Positions 4,149-7,972 of a DNA stretch of 7,972 nt are shown here, one piece after another. Each line of letters opens with the position of its first letter. Within the stretch, counting starts at the first letter, position 1. This DNA is from Desulfurococcales archaeon (GTDB lineage Archaea; Thermoproteota; Thermoprotei_A; Sulfolobales; Desulfurococcaceae). The translations under genes and the position numbers were made by a program. The notes under the pieces were generated by a model. The model was given only the letters and a program-made list of their open reading frames with translations. It ran no database searches and was not told the DNA's origin. The stretch is taken from assembly GCA_015522345.1 (NCBI GenBank), contig WAML01000237.1, positions 1-7,972 of the forward strand, read 5' to 3'.

Positions 4149-6782
4149 ATGCCTATAGAATACGTCAAGTATATGGCTAGTGATGAAGAAATTTATGGTA
4201 TGCTTAGACCATATGTTAGTAAATGGTTTAGAGAAAAGTATAAAACATTTACACCACCACAAAGAATGGCTATTCCATTAATTAAAGAGGGAAAGAATGT
4301 CTTAATATCATCTCCTACGGGAACAGGTAAAACACTTGCAGTATTCTTAGGTCTAATAGATAATATGTATGAATACTATGAAAAATACGGAGATTTACCT
4401 AATGGTATTCAAGTAGTCTATGTTAGTCCATTAAGAGCATTAAATAATGATATGAGAAGAAATCTCTTAGAACCCATAGAAGGTATAATAAAGCATGCGA
4501 AGTCCATGGGAATAGGCTTACCTAGAATAAAAGTAGCTGTTAGAACAAGTGATACATCTCCTTCAGAAAAACAGAAGATGATCAAGGACCCTCCTCATAT
4601 ATTAATTACTACTCCAGAAAGTCTTGCAATAGCTCTTAATGCACCACGATTTAGAGAAAAACTTAGATCAGCGAAAGTAGTAGTTATAGATGAAATACAT
4701 GAATTAGCGAGTAGTAAGCGAGGTAGCCACTTAAGCTTAAGTATTGAAAGACTGGAAAATCTTAGTGGACAATCCCTAATTAGAATAGGCTTAAGTGCAA
4801 CAATAGCTCCTTTAGAAGAAGTAGCTAAGTTTCTTGTTGGGTATAGAGACGATGGTACTCCAAGAGATTGTTATATCATAGACGCTAGGTTTACTAAGCC
4901 CATAGATATACGTGTATTATGTCCTGTAGTAGACTTAGTTCATTCATCAGCCGAAGAAATAAATGAAGCTATATATAAGAAGCTCATTGAATTAATTAAG
5001 AGTCATAGAACAACTCTTATATTCACTAATACGCGAAGTGCTACAGAAAGAGTTGTATATAAACTAAGGAAGTTAATGGAAAAAGAAAATATAGTTAATG
5101 TAGATGAAATAGAAGCTCATCATAGTAGTCTAAGCAGGAATCTAAGACTTGAAATAGAGGAGAAGCTTAAACAAGGAAAACTAAGAGTAGTAGTATCATC
5201 AACTAGTCTAGAACTAGGTATAGATATAGGATACATAGACTTAGTAGTTCTACTTAGTAGTCCCAAGAGCGTAACACGTTTACTTCAAAGAATAGGTAGA
5301 GCAGGACACCATATAAGACAAGTAAGTAAGGGAAGAATTATCGTTGTTGATAGAGATGATTTAGTCGAGTGTACAGTATTAGCTAAAGCAGCTTTGGCGA
5401 GAAGAATAGATAAAGTAAGAATACCAAAGAATCCATTAGATGTACTGGCTCAACATATAGTCGGTATGTCTCTAGAAAAGAAGTGGAAAGTAGATGAAGC
5501 CTACAGACTTGTTAGAAGAAGCTATAGTTTCCACGCACTACCCTTCAACGACTTCATTAAAGTCATTAAGTATTTAGCAGGATACTACTCAGACTATCTA
5601 GAGCACATGCGTGTATACTCTAAGATATGGTATGACGAAAAAGAAGGAGTCTTTGGTAGAAAAAAGAAGGCTCGAATGATATACTATTTAAACATAGGGA
5701 CAATACCTGATGAATCAAAAGCACATGTATTTACTGTTGAGGGAAGATATGTTGGCGATCTAGAAGAAGAATTCGTAGAATATCTAGCTCCAGGAGATTT
5801 ATTTGTATTGGGAGGACGAGTCTTCGAATATATAGCGAGTTTTGGTTCAAAAGTTGTAGTAAAACCAGCTGATGGTGCAAGACCTACTGTACCTAGTTGG
5901 TTTAGTGAAATGCTTCCTCTATCCTTTGACTCAGCTTTAGAAGTAGGTAGATTCAGGAGAATTTTAGGTGAATTACTGGCTACAAAGGATCGTGAAGAAG
6001 TAATTAGGTATTTAATAAATGAGTATAATCTTGAACAACATGCTGCTGAAAATATATATGAATATTTTAGGGAGCAATATCTTTTTACTGCAGGTCTAAT
6101 TCCTTCTGACAAACTAATAGTCATAGAAATATATGACGAGCTTGATCGTAGAAATATTATAGTGCACTCACTGTTTGGCAGAAGAGTTAATGCAGCTCTT
6201 TCAAGAGCTTGTGCATATATACTAAGTAGAGAAGCTGGAACAAATGTTAGAATAACTATAAACGACAATGGTTTCATGCTAACACTACCCGAACACATAG
6301 ATCTAGATTGGATAAAATTATTAAAAGAACTTACACCAGACAATATAGGTCAAATTTTAAGAAATGTATTAAAACATACTGAAATACTTAAAAGAAGATT
6401 CCGTCATTGCGCCCAAAGATCCTTTATGATCCTTAGAAGATATGGTGAAAGAGAAAGAAGCGTACATAAACTACAGCTTAGCGCCGAGGGGTTGCTGAAA
6501 ATAGTCCATGAAATACCTGGATTCCCCATACTAGAAGAAACATATAGAGAGATTTTAGAAGATTACATGCATATTGATGCAGCTAAAAAAGTACTTGAAT
6601 GGATTCATAGTGGAGCCATAGAATTAAGAGTATTTGGTCCAACAACTACTCCATCACCGTTTGCACATAATATAGTAGTGCAAGGATATAGCGATATAGT
6701 GTTAATGGAGGATCGTAAGAAAATGTTGATGAAACTCCATGAAGAAGTACTTAAAAGAATTAAAGAACGTATACGCTACTAA
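4149..6782 (+). CDS. lhr: Lhr-type superfamily 2 DNA/RNA helicase
   Basis: 877 aa from ATG 4149. All helicase motifs are present: TPPQ (35-38), Walker A SPTGTGKT (55-62), SPLRAL (93-98), TTPESL (154-159), DEIH (181-184), SAT (216-218), TNTRS (293-297), SSTSLELGIDIG (350-361) and QRIGRAGH (380-387). The remainder carries the Lhr-core hallmarks: a winged-helix region after the RecA pair, and a C-terminal Lhr domain with RRFRHCAQRSFMILRRYG, ETYREILEDYM and PSPFA. Lhr enzymes are ATP-dependent 3'-5' translocases that unwind DNA or RNA-DNA hybrids and act in repair, replication restart or RNA processing; the archaeal role is not settled. The length matches the Lhr core without the long bacterial extension. 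The subgroup (aLhr1 or aLhr2) is undecided. In-frame GTG at 4143 is an alternative start, but AGGGT (4134-4138) is 10 nt from the ATG, matching the spacing of the gene upstream. It is transcribed alone and converges with the DUF2192 gene after 10 bp. Confidence 0.95.
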   Translation: MPIEYVKYMASDEEIYGMLRPYVSKWFREKYKTFTPPQRMAIPLIKEGKNVLISSPTGTGKTLAVFLGLIDNMYEYYEKYGDLPNGIQVVYVSPLRALNNDMRRNLLEPIEGIIKHAKSMGIGLPRIKVAVRTSDTSPSEKQKMIKDPPHILITTPESLAIALNAPRFREKLRSAKVVVIDEIHELASSKRGSHLSLSIERLENLSGQSLIRIGLSATIAPLEEVAKFLVGYRDDGTPRDCYIIDARFTKPIDIRVLCPVVDLVHSSAEEINEAIYKKLIELIKSHRTTLIFTNTRSATERVVYKLRKLMEKENIVNVDEIEAHHSSLSRNLRLEIEEKLKQGKLRVVVSSTSLELGIDIGYIDLVVLLSSPKSVTRLLQRIGRAGHHIRQVSKGRIIVVDRDDLVECTVLAKAALARRIDKVRIPKNPLDVLAQHIVGMSLEKKWKVDEAYRLVRRSYSFHALPFNDFIKVIKYLAGYYSDYLEHMRVYSKIWYDEKEGVFGRKKKARMIYYLNIGTIPDESKAHVFTVEGRYVGDLEEEFVEYLAPGDLFVLGGRVFEYIASFGSKVVVKPADGARPTVPSWFSEMLPLSFDSALEVGRFRRILGELLATKDREEVIRYLINEYNLEQHAAENIYEYFREQYLFTAGLIPSDKLIVIEIYDELDRRNIIVHSLFGRRVNAALSRACAYILSREAGTNVRITINDNGFMLTLPEHIDLDWIKLLKELTPDNIGQILRNVLKHTEILKRRFRHCAQRSFMILRRYGERERSVHKLQLSAEGLLKIVHEIPGFPILEETYREILEDYMHIDAAKKVLEWIHSGAIELRVFGPTTTPSPFAHNIVVQGYSDIVLMEDRKKMLMKLHEEVLKRIKERIRY

Positions 6783-6792
6783 AGAGAATTAT

Positions 6793-7524
6793 TCATTGTT
6801 TTAAACTAGAGTTTTTGACATTAAGTGTTTTCTCCAGTATTTTATCAGGTATATTATACACTTCTTTAGCAATTATGTAGACATAGTCATCGCTTGGAAG
6901 AACTTTGGGAAATCCTATTTTAGCTGCAATAGCTTGTTTATGTACTTCTTTAGTTATTCTATCTCTTACCTCCCCCTTATATATTGATTCAGCAAGTTTG
7001 TGGGCTATATAGAAGCGTATATAGTTTTTAACAGTTCTTTCTTCATTTGGAAAAGCCTCGGTAACTTTTCGAAGTAATTCAATAAAATCGTCTTCCTCAG
7101 CAAAACCCAGTAGTACTTTAGTAAAAATTACTCTAAGCATTCGAGCTATAGTATTACTATCTATTTCATCGGCATTAACGGCTTTTTTCAAAGACTCTTT
7201 AGCTTTATCAAATTCATTATTTAACAAATAATCTATTGCTTCATCAAATAGTGTTTCTTTATAGAATATTTTTCTGAACAAATCTGGATAATCTATGTCA
7301 AGCCCTAAACCATATTTTCCTACAACGTAGAGACTAGCCATTTCCTTATCATATAAATCTGGGGGAAAAGCCTTGCCTCTAATAGGCTGTATTTTGTGTT
7401 TCTCATATGTTTCTTTAAGGAAATTAACTACTTGTTCACGCTCCATATTTTTATTCTTAACAACCTCGCTTAGTATATCAATTATAATTTTTATTCTATT
7501 TCTAAAAGGCTTCCTTTCTTTCAC
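6793..7524 (-). CDS. probable DUF2192 archaeal protein
   Basis: 243 aa, soluble and predicted almost wholly helical. Length, composition and the N-terminal pattern (RIKIIIDILSEVVKNK, about 9-24) recall DUF2192, a conserved archaeal family of about 230-240 aa without known function; this is recognition from memory and not certain. The stretch NEFDKAKESLKKAV (about 102-115) looks like a helical-hairpin repeat, which would suit a protein-protein scaffold. No enzymatic motif or metal site is visible. The start is GTG 7524, with GAGGAT upstream (7533-7538) at 8 nt spacing, giving a 23-bp overlap with the end of the 95-aa gene. ATG at about 7446 (residue 27) would avoid the overlap but lose the family-like N-terminus. 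Tight coupling suggests co-translation with the upstream gene. It is the last gene of a minus-strand operon. Confidence 0.82.
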   Translation of the reverse strand: MKERKPFRNRIKIIIDILSEVVKNKNMEREQVVNFLKETYEKHKIQPIRGKAFPPDLYDKEMASLYVVGKYGLGLDIDYPDLFRKIFYKETLFDEAIDYLLNNEFDKAKESLKKAVNADEIDSNTIARMLRVIFTKVLLGFAEEDDFIELLRKVTEAFPNEERTVKNYIRFYIAHKLAESIYKGEVRDRITKEVHKQAIAAKIGFPKVLPSDDYVYIIAKEVYNIPDKILEKTLNVKNSSLKQ

Positions 7525-7789
7525 GTTCCTTCATCCTCGCAACTCTATTATATATTCGTTCATAAATTCTCTGTAGAGATATAGAGAGGCCTTTTAATCT
7601 TGAGTATACTCTCACTTTAACTCTATTTCTATAGAGTATTACTTTGACGTTCTCGCCAGCTATATGCATGTATATATGAATCTTTGTACGACCTATTTTT
7701 ATCTTGTCTACCCAAGCATCTTTCCACTTAATCCTAGATTCCTTAAGAACAAGCCTAATTATTTCTTCAAGCATATCATTAGTAAGCAT
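7502..7789 (-). CDS. hypothetical basic protein, 95 aa
   Basis: I do not recognise a family. The N-terminal third is an acidic-amphipathic helix (LTNDMLEEIIRLVLKES); the middle has alternating strands (KIKIGRTKIHIYMHIAG and VKVILYRNRVKVRVYSRL); the C-terminus is strongly basic and helical (RIYERIYNRVARMKERERK). A small helix-sheet-helix protein with a basic tail could contact nucleic acid, but that is inference. The start is ATG 7789, 34 bp after the stop of the gene entering from the right edge, with AGGG about 9 nt upstream as a weak ribosome-binding site. Its last 23 bp overlap the probable DUF2192 gene, so the two are almost certainly translated from one mRNA. No cysteine or membrane segment is visible. 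Confidence 0.7.
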   Translation of the reverse strand: MLTNDMLEEIIRLVLKESRIKWKDAWVDKIKIGRTKIHIYMHIAGENVKVILYRNRVKVRVYSRLKGLSISLQRIYERIYNRVARMKERERKEAF

Positions 7790-7823
7790 AATATATTCCC
7801 TAGATTACATCGTTAGAACTTCT

Positions 7824-7972
7824 CTAGTCCTTCTTCCACCAGTTTCTATAATAGATTATATTTAATTGTTTAGCAGCTTCCAATAACCATAGCGACATAA
7901 TCTCAGCAATTTTTTCAACAGCTTCTTCACTAGAAAATTCTACACCATATACTTCTTTAAGAGCTTTAACAG
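7824..7972 (-). CDS. C-terminal end of a gene running off the right edge
   Basis: An open frame enters at 7970 and ends with TAG at 7824-7826, giving the last 48 residues of a protein. The visible part starts VKALKEVYGVEFSSEEAVEK and ends NIIYYRNWWKKD. It looks helical, with a tandem Trp and basic tail at the C-terminus. The other two frames on this strand meet stops at once, and the codon use (AAA, GAA, GTT, ATA) matches the neighbours, so coding is likely. It is on the same strand as the 95-aa gene and 34 bp upstream, so probably part of the same operon. No function can be named from this fragment. Confidence 0.68.
   Translation of the reverse strand, partial: VKALKEVYGVEFSSEEAVEKIAEIMSLWLLEAAKQLNIIYYRNWWKKD

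Noticed and set aside
5684..6343. 219-aa open frame antisense to the helicase gene
   Set aside because: It is a Ser-rich shadow of the Lhr coding frame with no domain sense; the helicase frame is intact and strongly conserved here.
1..7972. Defence island, mobile element or CRISPR content
   Set aside because: No transposase, integrase, direct-repeat array, terminal inverted repeats or nuclease-toxin genes were seen. The lone Lhr helicase has no nuclease or methylase partner to suggest a defence system.

Overview
The window looks like chromosome from a hyperthermophilic crenarchaeon, most like the low-G+C Desulfurococcales (Staphylothermus/Desulfurococcus type). The grounds are archaeal TATA-box promoters, GTG and TTG starts, AGA/ATA-rich codon use, an archaeal-type Lhr helicase, and C/D box sRNA genes whose guides match archaeal rRNA. 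The lineage is inferred from style and gene content, not from a search. I see no insertion sequence, CRISPR array, tRNA or rRNA gene.

Left part (1-1310): a small putative zinc-binding protein on the minus strand (16-306) is followed by a 299-bp gap. The gap holds a G+C-rich island that I cannot identify (391-466), a palindromic TATA element (470-489), and a well-formed C/D box sRNA on the plus strand (514-583). The sRNA ends about 25 bp before a DedA/VTT-like membrane protein gene (606-1307).

Middle left (1308-2409): a minus-strand unit runs from a UlaG/UPF0173-type metallo-hydrolase (1675-2340) through an unknown 89-aa protein (1389-1658) to a second C/D box sRNA (1308-1363). One guide of this sRNA is an 11-nt antisense match to the conserved 5' end of archaeal 16S rRNA; the other fits the 16S 'UUGGGCCUAAAG' region. 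A further perfect box C lies upstream and contains the stop codon of the 89-aa gene.

Middle and right (2410-6782): two plus-strand genes have separate promoters that share an 11-base element. They encode a membrane-bound family 2 glycosyltransferase (2539-3993) and an Lhr-type superfamily 2 helicase (4149-6782).

Right end (6793-7972): three minus-strand genes converge on the helicase gene. They are a fragment entering from the right edge (7824-7972), an unknown 95-aa basic protein (7502-7789), and a probable DUF2192 protein (6793-7524) whose start overlaps the preceding gene by 23 bp.

The proteins are mostly ordinary housekeeping types. The most informative signal is the non-coding RNA: two rRNA-modification guides and one unexplained G+C island, all in gaps that a protein-only annotation would leave blank.
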